A DNA stretch of 64,000 nucleotides from DASTFY01 sp963829955. Lineage in GTDB: Bacteria > Actinomycetota > Acidimicrobiia > Acidimicrobiales > Ilumatobacteraceae. Positions 7,662 to 15,777 of the stretch are shown one piece after another (within the stretch, counting starts at the first letter, position 1; every line of letters starts with the position of its first letter). The translations under genes and the position numbers were made by a program. The DNA is taken from positions 310,001-374,000 of the forward strand of contig CAWHKS010000001.1 in NCBI GenBank assembly GCA_963829955.1, written 5' to 3'. Below the pieces are notes generated by a model, which saw only the letters and a list, made by a program, of their open reading frames with translations, searched no databases and had not been told where the DNA came from.

Positions 7662-9087
7662 TGGGAAACTCCGCCGGGACCTCGCTCGAGCTGAGCCACG
7701 TGAGGAAGAGGCCGGTCAGGTCCTCCCCCACCACGTCGGACGCGTGATCGATGAAGTCATCCGTCGTCGCGGACTTCCCGTGATGCTCGGCGACCCAGCG
7801 GCGCAGGATAGTGAAGAACTTGGTGTCGCCGACGGTCTCGCGCAGCGCGTGGAGGGCGACCGCGCCGCCGTCCGCCACCGAGGGACTGGACAGGTTGTCG
7901 GCCGTCGGATGGTCCGGCGTCCCGAACGCGGCCCGCATGCCGTTCGTGCGGGCCAGGGCGTTGGCGGCTGCGTCGTCGACCCGCTGGAGTCCGGCCTCCT
8001 CCATCCAGAGCCAGCGCGCGTACGTCGTGAAGCCTTCGCGCAACCAGACGTCCTGCCAGCGCGCCGGGGTGACCGCGGCACCGAACCACTGGTGGGCGAG
8101 CGCGGTGGCGAGGACACCGTGTTGGTGCGAACTGACGGGAGCGGCCATGTCGGCGGTGGACACGAGCGGGCGGCCCTGGGCGGCGACGGCCAGCCCGGCG
8201 GGTGCGTCGACCACCGTCAGGCCCGCGGTCGTGAACGGGTACGGACCGAACCGCCGACCGAAGTAGTCGATCATCTGGCCGGCCACCGCCAGCGCCGGCG
8301 CGGGGTCGGGCGCGCCGGCGGCCACGAAGTTGATGAGCGTGTGCCCACCGGGGCTCGTGGTGTCGAGACGGCCAAGCTGACCGATCGTCACCTGGAGCTC
8401 CGACGGCGCCATCGGCTCGGGCATCTCCCAGATCGTGGTCACCTGACCGGCCGCCTTCTCCCGGCTGACCAGAACGCCGTTGGCCACCGCCTCGAAGGGG
8501 TCCGACACCGTGAGGCGCAGGCGGAACACGGCCTTGTCACCGGGCGTGTCGTTGGTCGGGAGCCATGTGCCCGAACCGTTCGGCGCCAGGTTCGTGTAAC
8601 TGCCCTTCGCCGTGCGGATCCAGCCGACGGGCGACCCGAGCGAGGGATCGGCCCGGACTTCCGGGATACCGCTGTACGCCACGGTGAGGACGAACGGCGC
8701 TCCCGGCGCCAGGGCCGCGGCCGGGGTCACGTGGAGCTTCCCACCCCGCTGCACCACGGCCGCCGCCGGCACCTCGTTGACGGTCACCCCGGCGATCTCC
8801 ATCCGCCCGAAATCGAGCGAGATCCCGTCCAGCCGCTCGTTGGCCTTGCCCGTGATCCACACGTTGGCCTCCATGGTGCCGCTCTTCGGGTCGTACGCCA
8901 AGTCGACGTCGTAGCGGTCGACGTCGTAGGCGGTCGTCCCGGAGCGGGGGAAGAGCTGCTCCGGCTCCTCGGCGGGAGTCGGAGGCGGCGAACGCAGGGG
9001 CGCGGTCCTGACGACCGGATCCGCGCCACAGCCGGCGAGGGCGACCAGCATCACGGCCGCGCTGACCACCACCATCCTCACCCGCAC
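7651..9087 (-). CDS. M1-peptidase-like lipoprotein with degenerate active site
   Basis: A lipoprotein of about 478 aa: basic start VRVRM, hydrophobic core, lipobox LAGC with Cys20, then a proline-rich linker. The fold is M1 (gluzincin) aminopeptidase: beta-rich N-terminal domain, then ALAHQWFG and WQDVWLREGFTTYARWLW. In active M1 enzymes the first motif is HExxHQWFG. Here the HE pair is Thr328-Ala329, leaving only His332 and the third ligand Glu351. The GAMEN exopeptidase motif is also gone (GLAVAAQG, 298-305). It is probably a binding or scaffold protein, not a peptidase. The GTG at 9087 is preferred; GTG 9081 and ATG 9075 are alternatives. It overlaps the PhoX-like gene. Confidence 0.82.
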   Translation of the reverse strand: MRVRMVVVSAAVMLVALAGCGADPVVRTAPLRSPPPTPAEEPEQLFPRSGTTAYDVDRYDVDLAYDPKSGTMEANVWITGKANERLDGISLDFGRMEIAGVTVNEVPAAAVVQRGGKLHVTPAAALAPGAPFVLTVAYSGIPEVRADPSLGSPVGWIRTAKGSYTNLAPNGSGTWLPTNDTPGDKAVFRLRLTVSDPFEAVANGVLVSREKAAGQVTTIWEMPEPMAPSELQVTIGQLGRLDTTSPGGHTLINFVAAGAPDPAPALAVAGQMIDYFGRRFGPYPFTTAGLTVVDAPAGLAVAAQGRPLVSTADMAAPVSSHQHGVLATALAHQWFGAAVTPARWQDVWLREGFTTYARWLWMEEAGLQRVDDAAANALARTNGMRAAFGTPDHPTADNLSSPSVADGGAVALHALRETVGDTKFFTILRRWVAEHHGKSATTDDFIDHASDVVGEDLTGLFLTWLSSSEVPAEFPSGA

Positions 9088-9400
9088 GGACCAACGGTAC
9101 TCCTCGTACGACGGGCCAGGGCGGCGGATCGACCCCGCTCGCCGGAGGTGCGGGCCTCGGTCCGGCAGGCTGATGTCCGTGGTGACCAGGCGAGACCCCG
9201 CGGCCACGCTCAGCCGTCGCGCCGGCATGGCGCGCACCCTCGGCCCGGACCCGTCGGCCCGCTCCTCGTCTTCCAGATATGCCGGCGAGGAGGGCTCTCC
9301 GAGGTCTGAGAAGCCAGCGGACGAGGGGGTCCGAGCCGGCCGACTGACTGGCACGACCGCGACCAGAGCTTCGGCCCGTTTGCAAGCATTCACCTCTGAT

Positions 9401-9447
9401 GCCGGAAACCGCAACGTGGCGTGCACGCTTGCAGGTGCAACAACTGG
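9401..9447 (+). repeat. 47-nt dispersed motif, copy A
   Basis: This begins GCCGGAAACCG and contains GCACGCTTGCAG and AACAAC. It aligns without gaps to the minus strand at 40016-40062, with 36 of 47 bases identical by my count. The differences are not concentrated at third codon positions, so shared coding ancestry is not the obvious explanation. It may be a regulatory or RNA element, or a remnant of a small mobile sequence. Confidence 0.5.
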
Positions 9448-9483
9448 TGGCGGGGGGCGGCAGGTCGGGGGCGGCTGGACGGC

Positions 9484-9645
9484 ATGACGGACAGCACCTG
9501 TCTGCAGGTGCTCCGGTACTGGCGCGACGAAGCCATCCCGGTCTTGTTGATGCAGTGCGGCCCTGAGGTGCTCGAGGTCGATGGTCCTTCGGGTGTCGTG
9601 AGCGTCCACCTGGTCCCGGAAGGGCTCGACACGGGGGCAACTTGA
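9484..9645 (+). CDS. possible 53-aa hypothetical protein
   Basis: ATG at 9484; the frame includes LQVLRYWRDEAIPVLLMQCG and ends in LDTGAT. The residue mix is more protein-like than the arginine/proline-rich shadow frames around it. There is no recognisable domain and no clear ribosome-binding site, and it overlaps nothing. It could equally be the end of a decayed gene. Confidence 0.25.
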   Translation: MTDSTCLQVLRYWRDEAIPVLLMQCGPEVLEVDGPSGVVSVHLVPEGLDTGAT

Positions 9646-9691
9646 CCGATCGCAGGCCGGTTGCGCCTCGTCAGCCCTCGACGCCCGCCAG

Positions 9692-10405
9692 GTGGGTACG
9701 GTCGTGCGGGTGGTCGACGAGGGAGAAGCTGCGCGGGAGCCTGATGGAGAGCCGCTCCACGTCGAGCCGCGGTGGCCGATCGCGGCGGCGTGCTCGCTCT
9801 TCATCGTCGTGACCGTGGTGCTGCGGCTGGTGGAGCCCCACGGAGTGTTCGTGGGCGCCCGCTGGCTCGTGCCGGGACTCGAGATCGCACTCCTCGTGGT
9901 GTTGATCGCCGCCAATCCGACCCACCTCGCGCGACGCGTCAGGTGGCTGCGGCCGGTCTCGATCACCCTCATCGGCTCGCTCGCCGTCGTGGCCACGGTG
10001 GCGAGCATCCACCTGATCGTCGACCTGGTCAGAGGGAGCCCGGTGACCGAGTCGGCCAGCTCGTTGCTCGCTTCCGGCGCAACCATCTGGATCGGCAACG
10101 CCTTGGTCTTCGGGCTGCTGTACTGGGAGCTCGACAGCGGTGGGCCTCTCGCCCGCTACCGGGGGGAGCGGGAACATCCTGACTTCGCGTTCTCGCAGCA
10201 GATGAACTCCGAGCTGGCGCCAGCGGGCTGGCGGCCGCTCTACGTCGACTACCTCGTCCTCGGCATCACGACGAGCACCGCGTTCAGCCCCACGGATGTC
10301 ATGCCGATGACGGCGTGGGCGAAGCTGACGATGGCATGGCAGTCGCTCATCTCGCTCACCGTGATCGGGCTCGTGATCGCAAGAGCCGTGAACGTCCTCT
10401 CGTAG
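9692..10405 (+). CDS. DUF1345-like multi-pass membrane protein
   Basis: A 237-aa protein with about five to six membrane helices, beginning at IAAACSLFIVVTVVLRLV. The C-terminal block YVDYLVLGITTSTAFSPTDVMPMT, followed by a helix, is characteristic of DUF1345-like proteins. This short pore-like segment before a final helix suggests an ion-channel-type topology. GTG codons at 9692, 9704 and 9710 are all in frame; the true start is undecided. The function is unknown and the gene stands alone. Confidence 0.75.
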   Translation: MGTVVRVVDEGEAAREPDGEPLHVEPRWPIAAACSLFIVVTVVLRLVEPHGVFVGARWLVPGLEIALLVVLIAANPTHLARRVRWLRPVSITLIGSLAVVATVASIHLIVDLVRGSPVTESASSLLASGATIWIGNALVFGLLYWELDSGGPLARYRGEREHPDFAFSQQMNSELAPAGWRPLYVDYLVLGITTSTAFSPTDVMPMTAWAKLTMAWQSLISLTVIGLVIARAVNVLS

Positions 10406-10425
10406 AGCCTGCGGCAGTCCTTGAC

Positions 10426-10527
10426 TCAGCCGTCATCAGCCGGCCCGGCGGGCCTGGTGTCCGCGTGGTGGTAGCTGGCGAGGAATGCCTCCTCCTCGTC
10501 CTTCCTGGAGAACATCAGGAACACGAG
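10426..10527 (-). pseudogene. possible C-terminal gene remnant
   Basis: On the minus strand a frame ending at the TGA 10426-10428 reads a protein-like tail (LVFLMFSRKDEEEAFLASYHH), then a proline/alanine-rich end. Upstream of about 10527 the frame becomes an arginine-rich shadow of the plus-strand SDR fragment. It looks like the 3' end of a gene whose 5' part was lost where the SDR remnant begins. The family is not recognised. Confidence 0.3.
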
Positions 10528-10535
10528 CGTCCCAG

Positions 10536-10772
10536 AGCGTCCTGGTCGTCGGGGTCGGCCCCGGCGCCGTGGACACGCCGATCAACGCCGCGACGGAGGC
10601 CGACCCGGAGGCCATGAGGCGGCTCGACGCTGCCATCCCGATCGGCCGGATGGCCGATCCGGGGGAGATCGGCAGCGTCGTGGCGTTCCTCGCCGGCGAT
10701 GGTGCCAGCTATCTCGCTGCGACCACGATCTTCGCCGATGGCGGGATCATGCACTCCAGTCCCGGGCTCTGA
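10536..10772 (+). pseudogene. short-chain dehydrogenase C-terminal remnant
   Basis: From about 10539 the frame reads VLVVGVGPGAVDTPIN, then IPIGRMADPGEIGSVVAFL, then FADGGI. This is the last third of a classical SDR (glucose 1-dehydrogenase/FabG-like): the PG segment after the active site, the variable loop and the C-terminal tetramer strand. The Rossmann TGxxxGxG and the YxxxK active site are missing, and nothing upstream supplies them. It is therefore a truncated pseudogene, without catalytic residues, start codon or Shine-Dalgarno. Confidence 0.75.
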
Positions 10773-10781
10773 ACCACCTAC

Positions 10782-12713
10782 TCAGAACTCGGGGCGCCAT
10801 TCGGCCAGGATGAGCCGGCCAGCGGCTTCGATGAGTGCGAGATGCGAGAAGGCCTGCGGGAAGTTGCCGAGGTGGTAGCCGGTATCGACGTCGAACTCCT
10901 CGGCGTACAGGCCCAACGGTGACGCGATGCGCAGGAGTCGCTCGAACAGATCGCGTGCCCGTTGCAGCTCACCCACGAGGCACAGCGCCGAGACGAGCCA
11001 GTAGGAGCAGATGAGAAAGGTCCCTTCCTTGCCGGACAGCCCGTCGTCGGTCTCGTCGGTGCGGTAGCGCAGGACGTAGCCGTTCTCGGTCAGGTCATTG
11101 GCGATTGCCATCACGCTGGCGTGCATGCGCTCGTCCGTGCCGGGGAGGAAGCCGAAGATCGGCGCGAGGAGCGTCGAGGCGTCGAGGGCGTCGGTGTCGT
11201 AGTGCTGCCGAAGCACCCCGTCGCTGGTGAGCCCGTGCTCGATCACGTCGGCGTGGATCTCCTCGGCCGTGGCCTGCCAGGTTGCGCTGAGGTCGGCGTC
11301 GCCCCGCAGGTGGGCGAGCTTGGCCGCGCGGTCGAGCGCAACCCAGCCCATGAGCTTCGAGGACACGTAGTGCTGCGGTTTGCCCCTGGCCTCCCAAATG
11401 CCCTGATCAGGCTCGCGCCACACCGCCGTGGCACACGTCGCCTGTGCCTGGACGATGGGCCACAGGCGACGCGGCAAGCGCCGGCTCCGCCACGAGTGCA
11501 GGAGGATCGCATCGAGCACCGCCCCGAAGACATCGTTCTGGCGCTGGTCGAAGGCGCCGTTGCCAATCCTCACCGGGCGCGCGCCCGCGTATCCGCTCAG
11601 ATGGTCGAGCGTCGACTCGGTCAGGTCGCGACGCCCGTCGATCCCGTACATGATCTGCATCCCGCCGTCATCGTTCCGTTCGAGATCAGCGACGAACTGC
11701 ATGAACTCGTCTGCTTCCCAGTCGAGGTTCAACCAGTGCAGCGCCTGGAGCGTGAAAGTGGAATCACGCATCCAGCTGTACCGGTAGTCCCAGTTCCGCT
11801 CGCCCCCAGGCGTCTCCGGCAGCCCGGTCGTCAGCGCAGCGACCGTCGCGCCGGTCGGCATGTACGTCAGTCCCTTGATGGCGAGCGCGGACCGCTGGAT
11901 CGGCTCCCGGTACCGGTGGTCAGGGACTCGCGCCCCGTCCAACCAATGCCGCCAGAAGGCCACGGTCGCGTCGATCCGCTGCTGGGCGTCATCGACGTCG
12001 GCCGGCGCCGCGAAACCCTCGGCCCATGACAGCACGCAGTAGACCCGCTCCCCGGCGTGGAGCACGTGACGACCTCTCACTCGGCCGCCCTCGACCCCTA
12101 CCGACAAGTCGGTCTGCAACCGCAAGCCGCTGTCACCACCCTGCGCGTCAGCGATGTGCCCAGCCTCGTCCACGACCTTCCAGACGGCCGGCACCCGCCC
12201 GTACTCGAACACCGGCTCGCACACCACCTCCATCTCGACGCGACCTCCGAGGCACTCAGCGACCCGCACGAGGGTGTGCTCGGCGTCGTCGTCGGCTGGC
12301 GGCCGCGTATGAGGGGTCACGGTGTCGCGCCCCTTCGATGGGCCCATCGTCAGCGCGTCCCGCACGACGACCCAACCAGACGGCGTTCTCCACGTCGTCA
12401 CCACCACGTTGGTACCTGGCTCGTAGGCGCGAGAGGTCGGCACGTTGATGCCGAACGGCCCGAACCGGAACACGCCCGCCTCCCGATCGAGCAGGCTGCC
12501 GAAAACGCTCGCGGAGTCGAAACGAGGAACACACAGCCAACCAACCCCACCGTCCGGCGCCACCAGGGCACCGGTGTGGCAGTCCGAGAGGAACGCATAC
12601 TCGGCGATCGGCGGGAAGGGCGACGGCAAGGCGGCGCTTGGCGACTCGGTGCCTTCGGCACTCGCCGCATCGTCCCCTCCGTCGTGGACCGCGCGCTGCT
12701 TGCGAGTCGCCAT
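10782..12713 (-). CDS. glycoside hydrolase family 15 protein (glucoamylase/trehalase-like)
   Basis: A 643-aa cytoplasmic protein. The ATG at 12713 is chosen because GAGGAGG lies 6 nt upstream; in-frame Met codons further 5' lack this. It has the N-terminal beta-sandwich typical of bacterial GH15 (AEYAFLSDCHTGALV, WLCVPRFDS), then the (alpha/alpha)6 barrel with RNWDYRYSWMRD (about 315-330), the catalytic-side GIWE, and KEGTFLICSYWLV, which carries the second catalytic Glu. Actinobacterial relatives include trehalases and glucoamylases acting on alpha-glucans; substrate is not decided here. It lies 85 bp behind the RDD gene on the same strand and may belong to that transcript. Confidence 0.9.
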   Translation of the reverse strand: MATRKQRAVHDGGDDAASAEGTESPSAALPSPFPPIAEYAFLSDCHTGALVAPDGGVGWLCVPRFDSASVFGSLLDREAGVFRFGPFGINVPTSRAYEPGTNVVVTTWRTPSGWVVVRDALTMGPSKGRDTVTPHTRPPADDDAEHTLVRVAECLGGRVEMEVVCEPVFEYGRVPAVWKVVDEAGHIADAQGGDSGLRLQTDLSVGVEGGRVRGRHVLHAGERVYCVLSWAEGFAAPADVDDAQQRIDATVAFWRHWLDGARVPDHRYREPIQRSALAIKGLTYMPTGATVAALTTGLPETPGGERNWDYRYSWMRDSTFTLQALHWLNLDWEADEFMQFVADLERNDDGGMQIMYGIDGRRDLTESTLDHLSGYAGARPVRIGNGAFDQRQNDVFGAVLDAILLHSWRSRRLPRRLWPIVQAQATCATAVWREPDQGIWEARGKPQHYVSSKLMGWVALDRAAKLAHLRGDADLSATWQATAEEIHADVIEHGLTSDGVLRQHYDTDALDASTLLAPIFGFLPGTDERMHASVMAIANDLTENGYVLRYRTDETDDGLSGKEGTFLICSYWLVSALCLVGELQRARDLFERLLRIASPLGLYAEEFDVDTGYHLGNFPQAFSHLALIEAAGRLILAEWRPEF

Positions 12714-12798
12714 CGTGAGCCTCCTCGTTCTGACCGCCTCGGTATTGGACCTCGACAACGCCGGCGGCAGCATCATCCGCGGCGGATGAAACCAGCCA

Positions 12799-13311
12799 TT
12801 ATCGAGGCTCTTGGCGGGCGAGGAACCTCAGCCGGGCCGCTCGTGCGTCCCAGCCATAGACCACCGCCGTCCCCGCCACGAGGTCGTGCAGCGCGCGGCG
12901 GTCTCGCTTGAGGAGAATGAGAAGGAAGCCGAACCCGAACAGCAGGAAGCTCAGCGGGAAGGCCAGCACCCGCAGGATGGCGCGGCGGGCACCCAGGGCG
13001 CCGCCGTCGGTCCGAACGGCGCGGAGGCCCACGGCCGCCATGCCCAGCGTGCGGCCTGCTACAGCGAGTGGATAGGCGCAGTAGAAGAAGGCCCAGGTCG
13101 CGAGCGCGAGTCCGGACGCGAGCGGAGCGTCCGAGAGCTTGAACGGCCGTCCGAGCAGGGCCGTCAGGATGTAGTCGAGCGCCTGGCCGGCGAGCGCGAA
13201 CGCCACCGCAATGGCGGTCACGTCGATGAGGAACCCGCCCAGCCGCGTCACGAATCCGGCGTAGGTGCCCTGCAACCCGATTAGCCGCTCGGGGCTGGCT
13301 CGGGTGATCAC
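12799..13311 (-). CDS. RDD family membrane protein
   Basis: 170 aa with three to four membrane helices. The RDD-domain features are VTRLGGFLIDVTAIAVAF near the N terminus, YPLAVAGRTLGMAAVGLRAVR in the middle, and a final helix followed by KRDRRALHDLVAGTAVVY. Some RDD proteins act as Na+/H+ antiporters; most are uncharacterised. Its start overlaps the stop of the nonapeptide-repeat gene by 4 bp, so the two are translationally coupled and may form one membrane-associated unit. Confidence 0.88.
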   Translation of the reverse strand: MITRASPERLIGLQGTYAGFVTRLGGFLIDVTAIAVAFALAGQALDYILTALLGRPFKLSDAPLASGLALATWAFFYCAYPLAVAGRTLGMAAVGLRAVRTDGGALGARRAILRVLAFPLSFLLFGFGFLLILLKRDRRALHDLVAGTAVVYGWDARAARLRFLARQEPR

Positions 13312-13988
13312 GGAGGTTCCGTCGCGCGAGCTGCGGCCACGAGAAGGGGTGGGCCACGGGGCGTGTCGACGGGCCGCCGCAGAGCCCGGTCGACCCAGCG
13401 GTGCACGAAGCCATCCAGTCCGACACCGGCGCTGCGGGCCGCATCGACCGCCTCGCCGGCGACACCCGCACCGGTCCGGGTCAGGATCGCGCCCAGGTCC
13501 GTGCGCTCCACCAGTGCCTCGACATCCACCTGCGCCAGCACCGCGTTGAGATCGACCTTCGCCGCGAGCTCGTTCACGTCGAGCCGTGTGACCACAGCAT
13601 TCACGTCGATCTGTGTCAACAGAGCATTGATGAGCGACACGATCACGGCGGGATCGAGCCGGGCCAAGACCCTTCCGACGTCGACTCGGTCGATGATGGG
13701 GCCGAGGTCGATCCGCTCCACGAGCGCGTCGAGATCGACCCGCTCGAGCACCGCTTGGATGTCGACCCGGTCGACGAGGGCTTGGATGTCGACCCGCTCG
13801 ACGACGGCCTGAATATCCACTCGGTCGACGATCTCGTCGATATCCAGCACGTCGACGACACCGGGCGCCACCTCGTTGACGACCGACTGGAGAACGGCGG
13901 TGGCGTCATCCACGAGAGTGGCCAGCCGGCCACGGCGCGGTGCGGGACCCGGGTGAGACAGGCGGGGCGCGACGGCGGCGTTACGCAC
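13308..13988 (-). CDS. nonapeptide-repeat protein of unknown function
   Basis: A 226-aa protein dominated by a 9-residue repeat, consensus D-[ILV]-x-x-[ILV]-[ILV]-x-[RK]-[VIL]. Examples are DIQAVVERV, DIQALVDRV and DIQAVLERV. I count 12 nine-residue units plus one 16-residue unit, filling residues 49-172. The flanks are a basic N terminus and a C-terminal helix (GFVHRWVDRALRRP). No signal peptide or helix long enough to span a membrane is visible. The strict hydrophobic spacing suggests a solenoid or amphipathic rod. It starts at a GTG within the WS/DGAT stop (GTGCGTAA) and overlaps the RDD start. Similar repeats occur beside RDD domains in actinobacteria, to my recollection; the function is unknown. 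Confidence 0.8.
   Translation of the reverse strand: MRNAAVAPRLSHPGPAPRRGRLATLVDDATAVLQSVVNEVAPGVVDVLDIDEIVDRVDIQAVVERVDIQALVDRVDIQAVLERVDLDALVERIDLGPIIDRVDVGRVLARLDPAVIVSLINALLTQIDVNAVVTRLDVNELAAKVDLNAVLAQVDVEALVERTDLGAILTRTGAGVAGEAVDAARSAGVGLDGFVHRWVDRALRRPVDTPRGPPLLVAAARATEPP
13473..13844 (-). repeat. tandem 27-bp coding repeats (nonapeptide array)
   Basis: This is the DNA encoding residues 49-172 of the repeat protein. The unit is 27 bp with GTCGAC-rich junctions (Val-Asp). The first four to five units are the most alike, suggesting recent expansion at the N-terminal end. One unit is extended to 48 bp. Confidence 0.8.
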
Positions 13989-15450
13989 GGGCGGCGCGTG
14001 TGCGTGACGTGGCCGGGCGCTCCCGTGCGCCCTCGAAGGTCTTGAAGGCTGCCGACAGGCACTCGAGGAGAGCGTCCGGCTCGGTGACCGTGACGGGATC
14101 GAGAGAGACCCCGACGTCGAGCCGGTCCCCGTTGCCGAAGGCGGTGATGTTCATGAGGCAGCCGAGACGCGGCCCAAACGGGTAGCTCTCCTCCACTCGG
14201 CTCCCGCACAGCGCCTGTGACCCCCGGAGGCCGGAGAAGCACGTGGCAACGAAGTCGACCGAACGCGCCTGAGCCCGCAGCACAGGGAGGAGGGCGCGGG
14301 AAGGGAGCCACGCTGCCGCCGCAGCGACAGAGCCGCTCAGCGGCACCGCTGGTTCGTGCCGCGCTCGCGCCAGGCGCTCGGCCACCACCCCGAAGAACGG
14401 GCCTGAGTGCTCCCCGGCCGTCGGTACGACGAGCCTCGTGGGTGCGAACCAATTGCCACCCGGCCCACCGTTGCGGTGGCGGGCTGCGGGCATGGCCAGG
14501 CGAAGCTCCGGTGTCGGTAGCCCCAACCTCTCGTGATAAGCGCCCAGTCCCGCCGCCGCGGCCGCCACCAAGAGGTCGTTCCGGCTGCCACCGAGCGCCA
14601 GCGCACTGGCACGGGCTCCCCGCGCAGAGATCACCTCGAACCGGTTCACAGCAGAACGGGACTGCGGTAGCGGCGACAGAGGCCCGCCGACGACCACCGC
14701 TTGCTGTGATACCGAGTTCGCCGCGTCCAGCCCGCGCTGGAATGCCCGGACGACGGTCTGGAATGGATCAACGATCCGGGCCGACGTCGCAGCGTCACGG
14801 GCCCGCCCGGCAGCTTCGCGGGCAGCTCCGGCAGCGCGCGTGAGGTCGACGGTGACCGTGACCGTCCCTGGTCGCCGCCTCGTCGACATCCCGGCGACCA
14901 CCGTCTCCGCGAGAGCCTCGGAAGAATCAGCAGGCGGCTCGTCAGTGGGCAGGTCGTCGGCACCGTCCTCCGGTGTCGACTCGTCCTGGGGATCGAGCAG
15001 GGCACTGACCAGGGCCAGCCCTCCCGGACCGTCGGCGATGGCGTGGTGAGCCCGCACGTACAGCGCCGCCTTCCCGCCCTCCAGGCCGTCGATGAGCGTG
15101 ACGTCCCACGGCGGGCGGTCAGGATCGAACGGTTGGGGCTCCAACAGCGCGAGAAGGTCGAACACCTGTCGTTGGCTGCCAGGTGCGGGCGCCACCATCA
15201 CCTTGAGGTGCGAAGAGCCGTGCACCTCAGAGTCCTCGATCCAGACCGGACGCGGGCGGGTCCCCGTGGAATCGTCGGGCCGCTGACGCAACCGCGGTAC
15301 CGCAGCCGAGACCTCCGCCAGCCGCTCCTCGAGTGCCGCACGTGGCGGCGCCTGGTCGAGGATCATGAGGTTGCCGACGGTCATGCGGAGGGCAGCATCC
15401 TGCCCCGCTCGCCACATGATGGCCTCGACCGGACTCAGGCGTTCGTCCAT
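13981..15450 (-). CDS. wax ester synthase/diacylglycerol acyltransferase (WS/DGAT)
   Basis: Transfers acyl groups from acyl-CoA to diacylglycerol or fatty alcohols, forming storage lipid at the membrane. The ATG at 15450 has a strong Shine-Dalgarno (GGAGGGAAC), giving 489 aa, a normal length. The catalytic HHxxxDG motif is H135-H136-AIA-D140-G141. The N terminus LSPVEAIMWRAG and the C-terminal DUF1298-type region (GSRVEESYPFGPRLGCLMNITAFGNG) fit the family. It heads a minus-strand unit with the nonapeptide-repeat and RDD genes (8-bp and 4-bp overlaps), which suggests these two proteins serve lipid storage or its membrane site. That link is inference. Confidence 0.93.
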   Translation of the reverse strand: MDERLSPVEAIMWRAGQDAALRMTVGNLMILDQAPPRAALEERLAEVSAAVPRLRQRPDDSTGTRPRPVWIEDSEVHGSSHLKVMVAPAPGSQRQVFDLLALLEPQPFDPDRPPWDVTLIDGLEGGKAALYVRAHHAIADGPGGLALVSALLDPQDESTPEDGADDLPTDEPPADSSEALAETVVAGMSTRRRPGTVTVTVDLTRAAGAAREAAGRARDAATSARIVDPFQTVVRAFQRGLDAANSVSQQAVVVGGPLSPLPQSRSAVNRFEVISARGARASALALGGSRNDLLVAAAAAGLGAYHERLGLPTPELRLAMPAARHRNGGPGGNWFAPTRLVVPTAGEHSGPFFGVVAERLARARHEPAVPLSGSVAAAAAWLPSRALLPVLRAQARSVDFVATCFSGLRGSQALCGSRVEESYPFGPRLGCLMNITAFGNGDRLDVGVSLDPVTVTEPDALLECLSAAFKTFEGARERPATSRTRAARA

Positions 15451-15620
15451 GTTCCCTCCTCGGGGGGCGGAACGGTCCTTGGATGGCATGCCGCTGTGTT
15501 CCGCGACCAGCCCGGGTGGAGAGGCTCCGGGACCAGGCGGGCCCAACATTGTAGGCGAGTGTCGGCGACGCCTTGGCCCGACCCGAGCGAGAGCTACGTG
15601 ACACCCGACCGTGACGGCGG

Positions 15621-15645
15621 GTCATCATCCACAGTGGATGATGAC
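15621..15645. promoter_or_regulatory. 25-bp perfect palindrome, possible operator
   Basis: Arms GTCATCATCCAC and GTGGATGATGAC, 12 bp each, flank a single central A. It lies about 170 bp upstream of the WS/DGAT start and about 190 bp upstream of cydA. Perfect symmetry of this length is far beyond chance and suits a dimeric regulator. A cruciform or RNA hairpin is the alternative, but no T-run follows on either strand. It does not match the Rex consensus. Confidence 0.55.
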
Positions 15646-15777
15646 GCCTGGCGATCGTCCGACCTCCAATGAACGGGTCGTCGCGCCCGTCTGTGCTCTG
15701 CCGACCTTGTGCGGACGCACGAGCAACCGAGTGACGACTGCGGACGCGAACTCACGGTCGCCCCGAGGACGCGAGGT

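Larger units (their letters stand above)
9088..9691. other. 604-bp intergenic region between divergent genes
   Basis: This separates the M1-like lipoprotein (minus) from the DUF1345-like gene (plus). It must hold both promoters, but I cannot point to convincing -35/-10 pairs. It contains a 47-nt motif (9401-9447) that recurs near 40.0 kb and one possible short ORF (9484-9645). Nothing else is recognisable. Confidence 0.5.
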
